Below are positions 17,906 through 28,081 of a stretch of DNA of 45,799 nucleotides, one piece after another (positions within the stretch are counted from its first letter, which is position 1; each line of letters begins with the position of its first letter). Both the position numbers and the translations under genes were made by a program. The stretch is from Chitinophagales bacterium. GTDB lineage: Bacteria; Bacteroidota; Bacteroidia; Chitinophagales; LD1. Below the pieces are notes generated by a model. The model was not told the origin of the DNA. It did no database searches and saw only the letters and a program-made list of their open reading frames with translations. The stretch spans positions 1 to 45,799 of the forward strand of contig JANWXI010000012.1 of NCBI GenBank assembly GCA_025057415.1. Reading direction: 5' to 3'.

Positions 17906-19180
17906 ATGATGCCGCGATATTGTTTAGGTTTTTTATGCACCTTTGTTACCCTCTCCGTTTTTGCCCTTACCCCCACCGACTCTGTTATACTCGGTCCGGG
18001 CAGTACCAACATGGTTTTTTACCGCATAAGCGATGGCGTCAAAACCGTAGTGCCCAATAACGATTGGCACCTGGCCGTTACCGTACGCCCTACTGAGTTT
18101 CCAAACGCACCGCTCGGAGGCACAACCATACGCTACAACGAGGCATTTGGCGTAGCTGTTTACGTACTCCCCGATAAAGATACCACACAACCCATTCAGT
18201 TTTCCATCCAGTCCTATCCCTATTGGCCTAAATTGCACGACTCTGACTCCCTGCTCGACATGGGCGCTTTTAACTCAGTCCGTACTTCCGATATTTTTGA
18301 CTTCGGCTGGGGTTACTACAACTCCGTAACACATCACGTGGTGGGCAACAAGGAGTTTCTCATCAAACTACCCAACGGCAAATTGAAAAGGTTCAAAGTT
18401 GATAAATTACTCTACGACACCGCATTTGTACTAATTTACTCTGATATAAACTTTGCCAACCAACAGTTAATTACCATTCGCAAAAAGGACTTCCCGGGAA
18501 AGAATTTTGTTTACCTGAATCTTGAAACCAATAAAATTTTGGACAAAGAACCGCCGCGCACCGAGTGGGATTTGCTTTTTTTGCGCTACACGGCAGCAAA
18601 AGGTTCCTCGCGCGAGTATGAGCCGGAAGTAGGCGTGTGGATTAACAAAGGATGGAGCGCAGGCAGGCGTGCAAACACAAGCGTATTGAGCAACGATTTC
18701 AGCGGAGTACCGCTGTCTCCCTCTCTGAGCGCCGTGGGATGGAACTGGAAAATCAGAACATTCAATACCGGAAGCCGCGATGCAGAGCAAAACTGGTCAT
18801 ACCAGATTATTGACTCGCTGGCATACCTGCTACGCAAAGGAGATAAAAACTATAAATTGGTCATAACAGGATACAACCCTTCGTCAGAAAAAATCTCATT
18901 TTTTATAGAAGAGTTTTTGGCAAACAACGTAACCGAAACCGCTGCTGAGGCGCCCATCGCTGTTTTTCCTAACCCTGCGTCATACTTACTAAATATTCAA
19001 ATACCTGATGACCAAACAACCTTAAAGATTTTTGACTCATACGGGCGGATGGTCTTTCAGGAACTGCCCGCTGCCGGATTATATCAGTTGCAAGTTGATA
19101 GCTGGCTGCCCGGCATATATTTTATTTGCATTAACAACGGCATCAGTACCTATACGCAAAAGGTATTGCTGGTTCGGTAG
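17906..19180 (+). CDS. T9SS-sorted secreted protein, HmuY-like
   Basis: A roughly 424-residue secreted protein. I choose the ATG at 17906 (or 17909) over the TTG at 17861 because the signal peptide MMPRYCLGFLCTFVTLSVFA starts there. The mature region is beta-rich. TEWDLLFLRYTA and the following strands recall HmuY-type heme-binding proteins, where WD(I/L)xF is typical, but no heme ligand can be confirmed. The C-terminal part (from about VFPNPASYLLNIQI) is a T9SS type A sorting domain ending TQKVLLVR. It is divergent from the HsdR-N-like gene and abuts the convergent pterin dehydratase gene. The HmuY link is tentative. Confidence 0.65.
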   Translation: MMPRYCLGFLCTFVTLSVFALTPTDSVILGPGSTNMVFYRISDGVKTVVPNNDWHLAVTVRPTEFPNAPLGGTTIRYNEAFGVAVYVLPDKDTTQPIQFSIQSYPYWPKLHDSDSLLDMGAFNSVRTSDIFDFGWGYYNSVTHHVVGNKEFLIKLPNGKLKRFKVDKLLYDTAFVLIYSDINFANQQLITIRKKDFPGKNFVYLNLETNKILDKEPPRTEWDLLFLRYTAAKGSSREYEPEVGVWINKGWSAGRRANTSVLSNDFSGVPLSPSLSAVGWNWKIRTFNTGSRDAEQNWSYQIIDSLAYLLRKGDKNYKLVITGYNPSSEKISFFIEEFLANNVTETAAEAPIAVFPNPASYLLNIQIPDDQTTLKIFDSYGRMVFQELPAAGLYQLQVDSWLPGIYFICINNGISTYTQKVLLVR

Positions 19181-19411
19181 TCAAAGCAACTTGTCAATCT
19201 CCTCAGCTAATTTGCGGTCTTTCTCCGTTACGACATTTCCGGCGCTGTGGGTTTGCAGCACAATCTCTACTTTATTCCAAACGTTGGTCCATTGCGGATG
19301 GTGATCGTATTTTTCTGCCAGCAATGCAACCCGCGTCATGAAGGCAAATGCCTCCGAAAAATCCTTGAATACAAAGGTTTTCTTCAATGCGTTGTTCTCT
19401 TCGCGCCACAT
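19181..19411 (-). CDS. 4a-hydroxytetrahydrobiopterin dehydratase (pterin carbinolamine dehydratase)
   Basis: A 76-residue PCD/DCoH protein that regenerates quinonoid dihydropterin from the carbinolamine made by aromatic amino-acid hydroxylases. The family signature is clear: [18 protein letters not shown] followed by [14 protein letters not shown], with the paired active-site His residues in HHP. It is shorter at the N-terminus than many homologues but retains the active site. It begins 6 bp after the M42 peptidase gene on the same strand, so the two form an operon. Confidence 0.9.
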   Translation of the reverse strand: MWREENNALKKTFVFKDFSEAFAFMTRVALLAEKYDHHPQWTNVWNKVEIVLQTHSAGNVVTEKDRKLAEEIDKLL

Positions 19412-19417
19412 GGTTTT

Positions 19418-20467
19418 TCAGTTAAAGTTCCAATTATATTGTTCTAAATTCAGAATACATGCCTTCAGTAAATCAATGTTACACTGAATATCTCCCTTAT
19501 GAGCGGTTTCAATCACGGAATGTATGTGGCGGGTAGGCACACTCACCGCACCGGCAATCGTACCGTAGGTGGACATGCGCTGCATGCCGGAGGTATCAGT
19601 GCCACCGGCAGGGAGTATCTCGGGCTGCCACTTGATTTGATACTTGGCAGCTTGCTCTTTCATGTAGCGCACCATGCGGTAATCGCATATTGCCGATGAG
19701 TCCATAATCTTGATAGCCACACCCTCACCCAGCCGCGTTACCTGCTCTTCGGGTTTGGCGCCCGGTACATCAAAGGCAATGGTAGTATCAATACAAAAAC
19801 TGAACTCAGCATTGATGTGATGAGCTGCAACCATCGCACCGCGTATGCCCACTTCTTCCTGTACTGTGAACACACCGTAAAAATCGTACGGTATGCTCTT
19901 GCCTTTCAGCTCACGCATCAGTTCTATGAGGATATATACCGCCACACGGTTGTCAATACTTTTGCAATTTACACAATCGCCTATTTCGATTAACTCGCGC
20001 TCACGGGTAACTACATTTCCCACCTCTACCCATTTCACCACCTCCTCTTTCTTCATCCCCAGGTCAATAAAGTAATCGCTCAGTTGCAATTGTTTCGTAC
20101 GCTCTTCGGGGGTCATCAAATGTATGGGTTTGGTGCCCATTACGCCTACCAGGTCTTTTTTGCCGTGTACAACCACCCTTTGACTTGTGAGGGTTTTCGG
20201 GTCAAAACCACCCAGCGGGTGAAACCGCAAAAATCCGTTGTCGTCAATGTAGTGTACTATAAAACCAATCTCATCCATGTGCGCGGCTGCCATTACTTTT
20301 TTATCGCTTGTCTTTCCTTTGAGCACGGCAATCAGGTTGCCCATGTTGTCAGTATATATCTGGTCAACTACTTCCTTCAGCTCACGTGTTATAAGCTCGC
20401 GTACTTTTTGCTCATGGCCGGGAACACCGGGCGTTTCGCACACTTCTTTCAGCAGTGCTATGTTCAT
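19418..20467 (-). CDS. M42-family metallopeptidase (glutamyl aminopeptidase-like), first paralog
   Basis: A 349-residue cytoplasmic M42 aminopeptidase, a dinuclear metal enzyme trimming short peptides, usually as a dodecamer. Visible motifs are AAHMDEIGFIVHYID with metal ligand His63, SIDNRVAVY with the bridging Asp, TVQEEVGIRGAMVAAH with the catalytic Glu pair, CIDTT, and PAGGTDTSGMQ near the C-terminus with RHIHSVIE. Length is normal. It lies downstream of the tRNA-Val terminator and upstream of the pterin dehydratase gene. A second, more divergent M42 protein is encoded at 30207-31334. Confidence 0.9.
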   Translation of the reverse strand: MNIALLKEVCETPGVPGHEQKVRELITRELKEVVDQIYTDNMGNLIAVLKGKTSDKKVMAAAHMDEIGFIVHYIDDNGFLRFHPLGGFDPKTLTSQRVVVHGKKDLVGVMGTKPIHLMTPEERTKQLQLSDYFIDLGMKKEEVVKWVEVGNVVTRERELIEIGDCVNCKSIDNRVAVYILIELMRELKGKSIPYDFYGVFTVQEEVGIRGAMVAAHHINAEFSFCIDTTIAFDVPGAKPEEQVTRLGEGVAIKIMDSSAICDYRMVRYMKEQAAKYQIKWQPEILPAGGTDTSGMQRMSTYGTIAGAVSVPTRHIHSVIETAHKGDIQCNIDLLKACILNLEQYNWNFN

Positions 20468-20482
20468 GAATAAGATTTATTT

Positions 20483-20518
20483 AAACAAATAAAGCCGCCC
20501 AACCAAAGTTGAGCGGCT
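20483..20518 (-). terminator. Intrinsic terminator of tRNA-Val
   Basis: On the minus strand the stem AGCCGC/GCGGCT, extended by CAAC/GTTG with one mismatched pair (20493-20518), is followed by a T-rich tail (complement of 20483-20493). It sits 5 bp after the tRNA end and before the M42 start. Confidence 0.75.
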
Positions 20519-20523
20519 TGTAG

Positions 20524-20598
20524 TGGGAGCTACAGGATTCGAACCTGTGACCCCCTGCTTGTAAGGCAGGTGCTCTGAACCAACTGAGCTAAGCTCCC
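20524..20598 (-). tRNA. tRNA-Val (anticodon TAC)
   Basis: Read on the minus strand, the acceptor stem pairs GGGAGCT with AGCTCCC and has discriminator A. The D-arm contains AGCTCAGTTGGT. The anticodon stem CCTGC/GCAGG holds loop CTTACAA with anticodon TAC (valine, GUA codons). The T-arm contains the GGTTCGAATCC signature. Length is 75 nt. CCA is not encoded. Confidence 0.96.
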
Positions 20599-20680
20599 TA
20601 CAGGTTGGGCTCCGTTGCCAAAACGGAGCGCAAATGTAAACCGAAAAACCATTTCACAAAACCGTTTGCTCTTAACATTC

Positions 20681-22490
<1,810 letters not shown>

Positions 22491-23774
22491 ATGAATATCC
22501 TCCTACTGGGTTCCGGCGGTCGCGAGCATGCCTTCGCCTGGAAAATTTCCCAAAGCCCACGCTGCACCAAACTTTTCATTGCCCCCGGCAATGCTGGTAC
22601 CGCCCGGTGCGGTGAAAACGTCTCCATCAGCGCAACCGATTTCGCTGCCATAGAAAAATTCGTCACCGAAAACGACATTCATCTGGTAGCAGTAGGCCCC
22701 GAAGACCCGCTCGTAAAAGGTATCTATGATTATTTCATCGCGCGCCCCCATCTCAGCTCCATCCCCGTTATAGGTCCTTCACAAAAGGGCGCTATGCTGG
22801 AGGGCAGCAAGGACTTCGCCAAACAATTCATGAAAAAATATCATATACCCACAGCGGCTTACCGCACGTTTGATGCCGCTAACCTGCCGGAGGGGTTGCG
22901 TTTTATTGACGAACAAACACCGCCCATCGTCCTCAAAGCCGATGGCCTGGCGGCAGGTAAAGGGGTATTGATTTGTGCTACGCGCGAAGAAGCAAAAGAC
23001 GCCCTGCGCGACATGATTGAAAACGCAAAATTTGGCTCAGCAGGCGCACGCGTAGTTATTGAGCAGTTTCTGAAAGGTATTGAGTTCTCCGTGTTTGTAC
23101 TCACCGATGGCAAATCATACGCCATACTCCCTACCGCTAAAGATTACAAACGCATCGGTGAAGGCGATACCGGCCTCAATACGGGCGGTATGGGCTGCAT
23201 CTCGCCCGTGCCTTTTGCCGATGCAGCCATTATGCGCAGGGTCGAGGACCGCATCGTCCGACCCACCATTTCAGGTCTGCAACAGGAAGGAATAGTTTAC
23301 AAAGGATTTTTATATATCGGCTTGATGAACGTAGCCGGTGACCCCTACGTGATTGAATACAACTGCCGTATGGGCGACCCGGAAACCGAAGTCGTGTTCC
23401 CGCGTATTAAAAATGATTTGGTTGAATTACTGCTGGCGGTAGCGCATGAACAAATCGGCAGCATCACCCTGCAAACAGACGAACGCGCAACCGCCACGGT
23501 GATAGTTGCCTCAGGTGGCTACCCGGGCGATTATGCCAAAGGAAAAGTAATTCACGGTTTAGAGCATCTCGCCTTGCGCAGCGATACTATCGTTTTTCAC
23601 GCGGGCACTAAAGACGAAAATCACCACATCGTTACAAACGGAGGCAGGGTGCTTGCAGTAACTTCTTACGGCAAGAGCATACAGGAAGCCGTAGCACGCT
23701 CCAACGAAGCCATTGCGCATATTCACTTTGAGGGCATGTATTACCGCCGCGACATCGGCTATGAGTTTCGCTAA
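22491..23774 (+). CDS. purD: Phosphoribosylamine-glycine ligase (GARS)
   Basis: A 427-residue PurD, the ATP-grasp enzyme joining phosphoribosylamine and glycine in the second step of purine synthesis. The start ATG at 22491 gives the family N-terminus MNILLLGSGGREHAFAWK, so the seven-codon extension from 22470 is rejected. ATP-grasp signatures include VLKADGLAAGKGVLIC, VIEQFLKGIEFSVFVL, LNTGGMGCISPVP and YNCRMGDPETEVVFPRI. Length is normal. The gene overlaps the convergent FMN reductase gene by 4 bp. Confidence 0.95.
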   Translation: MNILLLGSGGREHAFAWKISQSPRCTKLFIAPGNAGTARCGENVSISATDFAAIEKFVTENDIHLVAVGPEDPLVKGIYDYFIARPHLSSIPVIGPSQKGAMLEGSKDFAKQFMKKYHIPTAAYRTFDAANLPEGLRFIDEQTPPIVLKADGLAAGKGVLICATREEAKDALRDMIENAKFGSAGARVVIEQFLKGIEFSVFVLTDGKSYAILPTAKDYKRIGEGDTGLNTGGMGCISPVPFADAAIMRRVEDRIVRPTISGLQQEGIVYKGFLYIGLMNVAGDPYVIEYNCRMGDPETEVVFPRIKNDLVELLLAVAHEQIGSITLQTDERATATVIVASGGYPGDYAKGKVIHGLEHLALRSDTIVFHAGTKDENHHIVTNGGRVLAVTSYGKSIQEAVARSNEAIAHIHFEGMYYRRDIGYEFR

Positions 23775-24334
23775 CGCGGGTGGGTTTTGCTTTGATACAC
23801 TGCTTCGGCTAACCATATAAATTCATGCGTAAACGTCATGATGTTGTGGAGAAATTTTTCGTCCAGCAGTTTACCATCATCGCTGAATTTTTGCGTCATC
23901 TGACTAACGGTGAGCATGTGTGGCGAGGGTATCCCAAACCATGCACATATCTGATTTTGCATGGCTACCGCCGCGCGTATGCCTCCCAATGCTCCTTCGC
24001 TTGCCGTAACAATACCGAATACCTTGCGGTGCTGCTTGGGAAAGTGGTCAAATAAATTGCGTATAGCCGATGACATGCTGCCGTTATACTCAGGAGTTAC
24101 CAGTACAAAAGCATCTGCGCCAAAAATTTTTTCCGCTGTTTTTTTGTACACATCCGGTACATCGGCAAGGGTACTCCAAACCTCTTGGATAAAAGGCAGC
24201 TCTACCTCATTGAGTTGTATGTAATCAAAGTGATGAGCGGGGTATTTTTGAGGGAAGTAATCACATAAATACTTCGCCACCCGCACCGTAATACTCGCTT
24301 TGCGCGGGCTACCCGAAATGATGGTAATTTTCAT
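23771..24334 (-). CDS. NAD(P)H-dependent FMN reductase
   Basis: A 187-residue flavodoxin-fold oxidoreductase of the NADPH-dependent FMN/azo/quinone reductase family. The phosphate-binding loop is ISGSPRKAS at the N-terminus, and the flavin-contact motif is VTPEYNGSMSSAIRNLFDHF. I use the ATG at 24334 (MKITIISGSPRK) instead of the TTG at 24340. It lies 73 bp downstream of pirin on the same strand, and an odd-centred palindrome (24361-24375) sits just upstream. With MarR and pirin it suggests a redox or electrophile-response unit. Confidence 0.87.
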   Translation of the reverse strand: MKITIISGSPRKASITVRVAKYLCDYFPQKYPAHHFDYIQLNEVELPFIQEVWSTLADVPDVYKKTAEKIFGADAFVLVTPEYNGSMSSAIRNLFDHFPKQHRKVFGIVTASEGALGGIRAAVAMQNQICAWFGIPSPHMLTVSQMTQKFSDDGKLLDEKFLHNIMTFTHEFIWLAEAVYQSKTHPR

Positions 24335-24360
24335 AAACAAATTTTATTGTGTGTTTCATT

Positions 24361-24375
24361 TTAATACGGTATTAA
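24361..24375. promoter_or_regulatory. Palindrome upstream of FMN reductase
   Basis: TTAATAC-G-GTATTAA is a perfect inverted repeat 26 bp upstream of the FMN reductase start (minus strand). Its sequence differs from the MarR/pirin palindrome, so it may be a separate operator. Confidence 0.4.
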
Positions 24376-24407
24376 TAACAAAACTCTGCAAAATACCATT
24401 AGTTCAC

Positions 24408-25298
24408 TCATTCTTCCAGATATCCGAATTTACCCTGGTTCAAATCCTCGTATGCCTGTATAATTTCCTCATGTGTGTTCATTAAAAACGGACCGTAGGC
24501 GGCAATTGGTTCGTCAATGGGTTCGCCACTCAGCGCCAATAGGGTGGCATCTTGTGTGGCATAAATTTGCACTTGTGTACCGGTATGCGCAAATATCACA
24601 AGGTGATCCTGCATCACCTGCCTGTCCTGAATGTATGCCTCTCCATCAAGGACTAATATACAGGTGTTGTCACGCTCCGGCAAATCAAATGCAAAACGAT
24701 CACCGGCTTTCAGATAAAAGTTGAACACATTTATAGGCGTAAAAGTAAATGCCGGACCTTTTACGCCACGCAGTTCTCCGGCTATAACATCTACGTAACC
24801 CCCACCGCCCGGTACTGCAACCTTCCCCATTTGTTCTGCCCGGATGCTTTGATATTTCGGGGCCGTCATTTTATAACGGGCAGGCAGATTAACCCACAAT
24901 TGTACCATTTGAAACACCCCTCCCTTACGCGAAAACTCCTTTTCGTGATATTCCTTATGCAATACACCGCTGCCGGCAGTCATCCATTGCACATCGCCCG
25001 GATAAATAATGCCACTGTTACCGGCGCTGTCGTGATGAGCCACGGCTCCATGGTACGCCAGTGTTACGGTTTCAAAACCCCGATGAGGATGCACCCCCAC
25101 CCCCCGTTGCCTGTCAGATGGCGGAAACTCCACCTTGGCGTTGTAATCCATCAGAAAAAACGGGCTGAACCTGCGCAGCCCGAGTGAATAGCCGCCCGGA
25201 AAGAAATTGTGAACGCGAAAACCGTCCCCCACCCAGTGCGGCGCAGGTGGCGACAACACTCGTTCAACGGCTTTTAAAGTTTGGGAAGTTGAATTCAT
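24408..25298 (-). CDS. Pirin family protein
   Basis: A 296-residue bicupin pirin, an iron protein with quercetin-dioxygenase-like or regulatory roles in different species. The metal site is complete: His70 and His72 (VHPHRGFE), His114 and Glu116 (VLHKEYHE), with the same spacing as the His-His-His-Glu set of human pirin. GDVQWMTAGSG is the other cupin signature. The start ATG at 25298 is only four bases after a perfect -7 element, so the mRNA is predicted to be leaderless. The promoter shares a palindrome with the upstream marR promoter, implying control by that regulator. Confidence 0.9.
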   Translation of the reverse strand: MNSTSQTLKAVERVLSPPAPHWVGDGFRVHNFFPGGYSLGLRRFSPFFLMDYNAKVEFPPSDRQRGVGVHPHRGFETVTLAYHGAVAHHDSAGNSGIIYPGDVQWMTAGSGVLHKEYHEKEFSRKGGVFQMVQLWVNLPARYKMTAPKYQSIRAEQMGKVAVPGGGGYVDVIAGELRGVKGPAFTFTPINVFNFYLKAGDRFAFDLPERDNTCILVLDGEAYIQDRQVMQDHLVIFAHTGTQVQIYATQDATLLALSGEPIDEPIAAYGPFLMNTHEEIIQAYEDLNQGKFGYLEE

Positions 25299-25302
25299 GA
25301 TA

Positions 25303-25332
25303 CAAAAGTATATACAATATTTGTATATACAA
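25303..25332 (-). promoter_or_regulatory. pirin promoter with overlapping operator
   Basis: On the minus strand, TTG (25332-25330) and TACTTTTG (25310-25303) are separated by exactly 19 bp, matching the Bacteroidota TTG-N19-TAnnTTTG promoter. The perfect 12-bp palindrome TTGTATATACAA (25321-25332) covers the -33 TTG. A second partial copy (TTGTATATAC) runs into the -7 element, giving a longer inverted repeat with 8-bp arms TATATACA/TGTATATA at 25309-25329. Four bases separate the -7 element from the start codon. Confidence 0.8.
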
Positions 25333-25350
25333 TATTTTACATTACATTTT

Positions 25351-25803
25351 TTAACTTCTTAACTTTTCCAGTATGCGGTTAAGTTCCCGGGCTTCATGAC
25401 GGGTGATTTTATGGTGTAACTCCGGCCATTCTTTCTGGTCTTCATCAATGCGGGCTAATAGCTGAAGTCCCTTTGCGGTGATGGTAATGTCAACCTGCCG
25501 CCGGTTTGTGGGGCATATCTCGCGTGTTACCAACCCTTTCAAACGCAGCTTTTCTACCAGCCGGGTAGCGTTGCTGCTTTTGTGTATCATACGATTGGTG
25601 ATATCTTGCAGCATGAGCGGCGTAGGGTGCGATCCGCGCAGGATACGCAGTACGTTGAATTGCTCAGGCGTAATGCCGAATTTCTTTAACCGGGTAGCGC
25701 TCTGGTTATATACCCAGTTACCGGTGTAAAGTAAATGGATAATCGCCTTATACTGCTCGCTGGGGAAACTTTTTTGCCGTATCAGTTCTTCTATTGTGCT
25801 CAT
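25351..25803 (-). CDS. MarR-family transcriptional regulator
   Basis: A 150-residue winged-helix MarR regulator. I choose the ATG at 25803 (MSTIEELIRQKSF); the open frame extends to 26082 but the extension is low-complexity and crosses the promoter. The DNA-binding region (about 45-110) includes TPLMLQDITNRMIHKSSNATR and the wing CPTNRRQVDITITAKG. The last helix dimerises. It probably represses itself and pirin, because both promoters carry the same palindrome. The inducing ligand is unknown; electrophiles or phenolics are typical for the family. Confidence 0.88.
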   Translation of the reverse strand: MSTIEELIRQKSFPSEQYKAIIHLLYTGNWVYNQSATRLKKFGITPEQFNVLRILRGSHPTPLMLQDITNRMIHKSSNATRLVEKLRLKGLVTREICPTNRRQVDITITAKGLQLLARIDEDQKEWPELHHKITRHEARELNRILEKLRS

Positions 25804-25808
25804 TGATA

Positions 25809-25840
25809 CAAAAGTAATTATTAAAATTGTATATACAATT
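25809..25840 (-). promoter_or_regulatory. marR promoter with overlapping operator
   Basis: Same geometry as the pirin promoter: TTG (25838-25836), 19-bp spacer, TACTTTTG (25816-25809), then five bases to the ATG at 25803. A 16-bp perfect palindrome (AATTGTATATACAATT, 25825-25840) covers the -33 TTG and contains the same 12-bp core as the pirin operator. Confidence 0.8.
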
Positions 25841-25904
25841 ATGTAAACTACAATTATTAAATAGCTAAATATGGTAAGGTCATAAAAAGATACCGCACTG
25901 GAGT

Positions 25905-27137
25905 TTAACTGACAAGACCTCTCCCCTCCCGCAAATAATACCAGCCAAGCACTGCCGTAGCCACTGCAAAAGAGAGTGTGGCAGCAAGCCCGGCTCCGCT
26001 CATTACATAGCGCGGCAAAAGGTAGGCGCTGAGCGCAATAAGCGCCATAGAACCAAATGCTGAAGATATAATCAATGGCCAATACCTGCCTACCCCGCAG
26101 TAATAACTAAACATTACCCACCAGCCCGAGTATATCCATATTCCCGGAAAAAGAAAGCGAATAGCATGCCGCACTTCTGCAAATCCGCTGCCGAACACTT
26201 TCACATAGGCAACAGAAGGCACCACGTACAGCGCTGCCAGAACCACTGCACACCAGAAAAAGTTCACCTGCAAAAACCGGGTAGTTTGTTGGTACGCGCT
26301 GCGAAGGTTTGTTTGGTGGCTTATGTCAACGTAATTTACCGTATAGATACTACGCGGTATCAGCCAAACGGCTTCCAGTACCGAAATACCCACCGAGTAT
26401 ATACCCAAATACGCCATCCCCTGTTGGTTACCCAACTGAAAAAAATAGTACCGCAAATTGAGCAGTTGTAATACCTCCGTTAGCTGAAATATCAACCCTT
26501 GGCGCAATAACAAGGGTAACTCTTCCGGGATGCTTTTGGCTTCATCCGGTATTAACTTAATTTCTCTAAACAAATACAGGCAGCTAAGTATGCTCGCAAA
26601 CAAATAACCGGCCGTGTAACCATAAATGTATGCCTTTACCTTATCAGCTGGCAATACGTAGTATAAAACCCCCAAAACTCCTGCCAATATTATCAAAGGC
26701 AACACCTGAAGTAAATTTGCGATCTGTATTCGCTTTTGTGCATAGAGTGCGGACTGATGCAGAGAAGTTACAGACGATAGCAGTCCCATGGCCGTCACCG
26801 GAGCAGCATATTCAACGGGTATCAGAGGCATAACTCGCAATAATACATACCCTGCTAAAGCTACCAGCAGGCACCATATATATGCAGGCGGTAAAAGCCG
26901 CGAAAGACGGTGGCGCGGCAATAAATAAATTAACACCGGGCCGCCTAATAGGTTACTGATGAATATGATAAACCAAACGGTTGTAACCAGCAGTGTCACT
27001 TCGCCTTTTACGGAGGGTCCCCCGTGCCGTGCCACAAGCAGCGCTATCAGAAAATTGAGCGCGGTGGACGAACTGCGGGTAAGTAGGGTATAAAAAACCT
27101 GCCTGTACAATACCTGAATTTTACCGCAAGGTAACAC
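25905..27137 (-). CDS. Polysaccharide/oligosaccharide flippase-like membrane protein
   Basis: A 410-residue integral membrane protein of the Wzx/MATE-like polysaccharide biosynthesis family, likely with about 12 membrane helices from residue 10 to the C-terminus. Helical segments such as FLIALLVARHGG, VLPLIILAGVLGVLYYVL and FLFPGIWIYSGWWVMF fit this fold. The start is a GTG at 27137, two bases after the stop of the upstream gene, so the two are co-transcribed. No glycosyltransferases are nearby, so the lipid-linked substrate cannot be guessed. Confidence 0.75.
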   Translation of the reverse strand: MLPCGKIQVLYRQVFYTLLTRSSSTALNFLIALLVARHGGPSVKGEVTLLVTTVWFIIFISNLLGGPVLIYLLPRHRLSRLLPPAYIWCLLVALAGYVLLRVMPLIPVEYAAPVTAMGLLSSVTSLHQSALYAQKRIQIANLLQVLPLIILAGVLGVLYYVLPADKVKAYIYGYTAGYLFASILSCLYLFREIKLIPDEAKSIPEELPLLLRQGLIFQLTEVLQLLNLRYYFFQLGNQQGMAYLGIYSVGISVLEAVWLIPRSIYTVNYVDISHQTNLRSAYQQTTRFLQVNFFWCAVVLAALYVVPSVAYVKVFGSGFAEVRHAIRFLFPGIWIYSGWWVMFSYYCGVGRYWPLIISSAFGSMALIALSAYLLPRYVMSGAGLAATLSFAVATAVLGWYYLREGRGLVS

Positions 27138-27138
27138 A

Positions 27139-27711
27139 TTACTCTAAACTTCGCATTATCAGAGCATCAACTAACTTATGCAGGTAAAAGGGCTTTACTT
27201 TTCGCCATAATACATCGTTGTAAGCGTTGCCGATGTGCATAAAGTGATGAATGCGCGTATTACACATTTCACGGATGACGTGTTCGCGAAAGTTTAGCGC
27301 TACGATATATCCACCGTCTTCTTTGATTTCTTCATACCATTCTTCATAATACAACTCATCCGAAGCATGAAAATTCAACACATTCTCTCCTATCAGAATA
27401 AATTTTCGGATGCCCTCATCTATAAGCGGATTGATGAGTCCGCGTTTCATTTCCATAATGTCGTTATGAAGGGTATCGTTCCACTCGCCTATCAGCTCAA
27501 TTACCACAAACTGTTTCACATAATCGGCATATAAAATTTTACAGTATAGTGTAGAAGAGCCAAAGCTGTCCCACTGCGGATGGATATAGTAATTGTATAT
27601 GCAGTGGGTAAAGTATAACTCGCTGTATCGCCTGCCATAAAAGGGCGATCGCTTGTCACGTGCGGCATCGTAATAATCGCGCCAGTGGTAGTATGGTTCA
27701 ATATCGTGCAT
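27139..27711 (-). CDS. Conserved-looking cytoplasmic protein of unknown function, partner of flippase
   Basis: A 190-residue soluble protein, very rich in Tyr, Trp and His (YYHWRDYYDAARD, CIYNYYIHPQWDSFGS). I do not recognise a family. VIELIGEWNDTLHNDI and RKFILIGENVLNFHA look like alternating beta/alpha elements. It has no signal peptide or membrane segment. The flippase gene begins immediately after its stop codon, so a joint role in an envelope process is likely but unproven. Confidence 0.65.
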   Translation of the reverse strand: MHDIEPYYHWRDYYDAARDKRSPFYGRRYSELYFTHCIYNYYIHPQWDSFGSSTLYCKILYADYVKQFVVIELIGEWNDTLHNDIMEMKRGLINPLIDEGIRKFILIGENVLNFHASDELYYEEWYEEIKEDGGYIVALNFREHVIREMCNTRIHHFMHIGNAYNDVLWRKVKPFYLHKLVDALIMRSLE

Positions 27712-27742
27712 CGGTAGCCGGATGCAATATAATAAGGAATTC

Positions 27743-27750
27743 TATATTTG
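27743..27750 (+). promoter_or_regulatory. Bacteroidota -7 promoter element TATATTTG
   Basis: TATATTTG lies five bases before the ATG at 27756, predicting a leaderless or nearly leaderless transcript of the small lipoprotein gene. No perfect TTG is seen at the -33 distance. Confidence 0.5.
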
Positions 27751-27755
27751 TGTGA

Positions 27756-28079
27756 ATGAATAACGTCATACGCATCGCTTTTGTTGTGTTCATCATCGCG
27801 CTGTGTGCCTGTAAGGAAAAGTGTTACCAGTGCCACAATATTTGTAAAATATGTTATGAATCGCGGGTTGATACCGTATTGACACAGGTGGTTTGTTCGG
27901 ATGTACTGAGCGAACAGTATTTTCAGCAGTATATTGATTCTCTCACCGCACCGCAGTTGGGTTGGGTTTGTAAAGACACCTCATTTACCCGTACCGATAG
28001 GTTTTGCGGCAACAGTTCTCAAAACAATAGCCGCCTGCTCAACAAAAAACGGCAGGGCTGGGTTTGTGTTTCTGAGTAG
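27756..28079 (+). CDS. Small Cys-rich putative lipoprotein
   Basis: A 107-residue protein with an N-terminal signal and lipobox-like FIIALCAC, predicting lipidation at Cys19. The mature part has several cysteines (CYQCHNICKICYE, then VCSD, VCKD, FCGN and WVCVSE), suggesting disulfides or metal binding in the periplasm. I do not recognise a family. It is divergent from the 190-residue protein gene by 44 bp and ends two bases from the convergent PNGase F-like gene. Confidence 0.6.
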   Translation: MNNVIRIAFVVFIIALCACKEKCYQCHNICKICYESRVDTVLTQVVCSDVLSEQYFQQYIDSLTAPQLGWVCKDTSFTRTDRFCGNSSQNNSRLLNKKRQGWVCVSE

Positions 28080-28081
28080 TT

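Noticed and set aside
25804-26082. N-terminal extension of the MarR protein
   Set aside because: It would cross the promoter and operator, and it overlaps the end of the flippase gene; the ATG at 25803 gives the normal family length.
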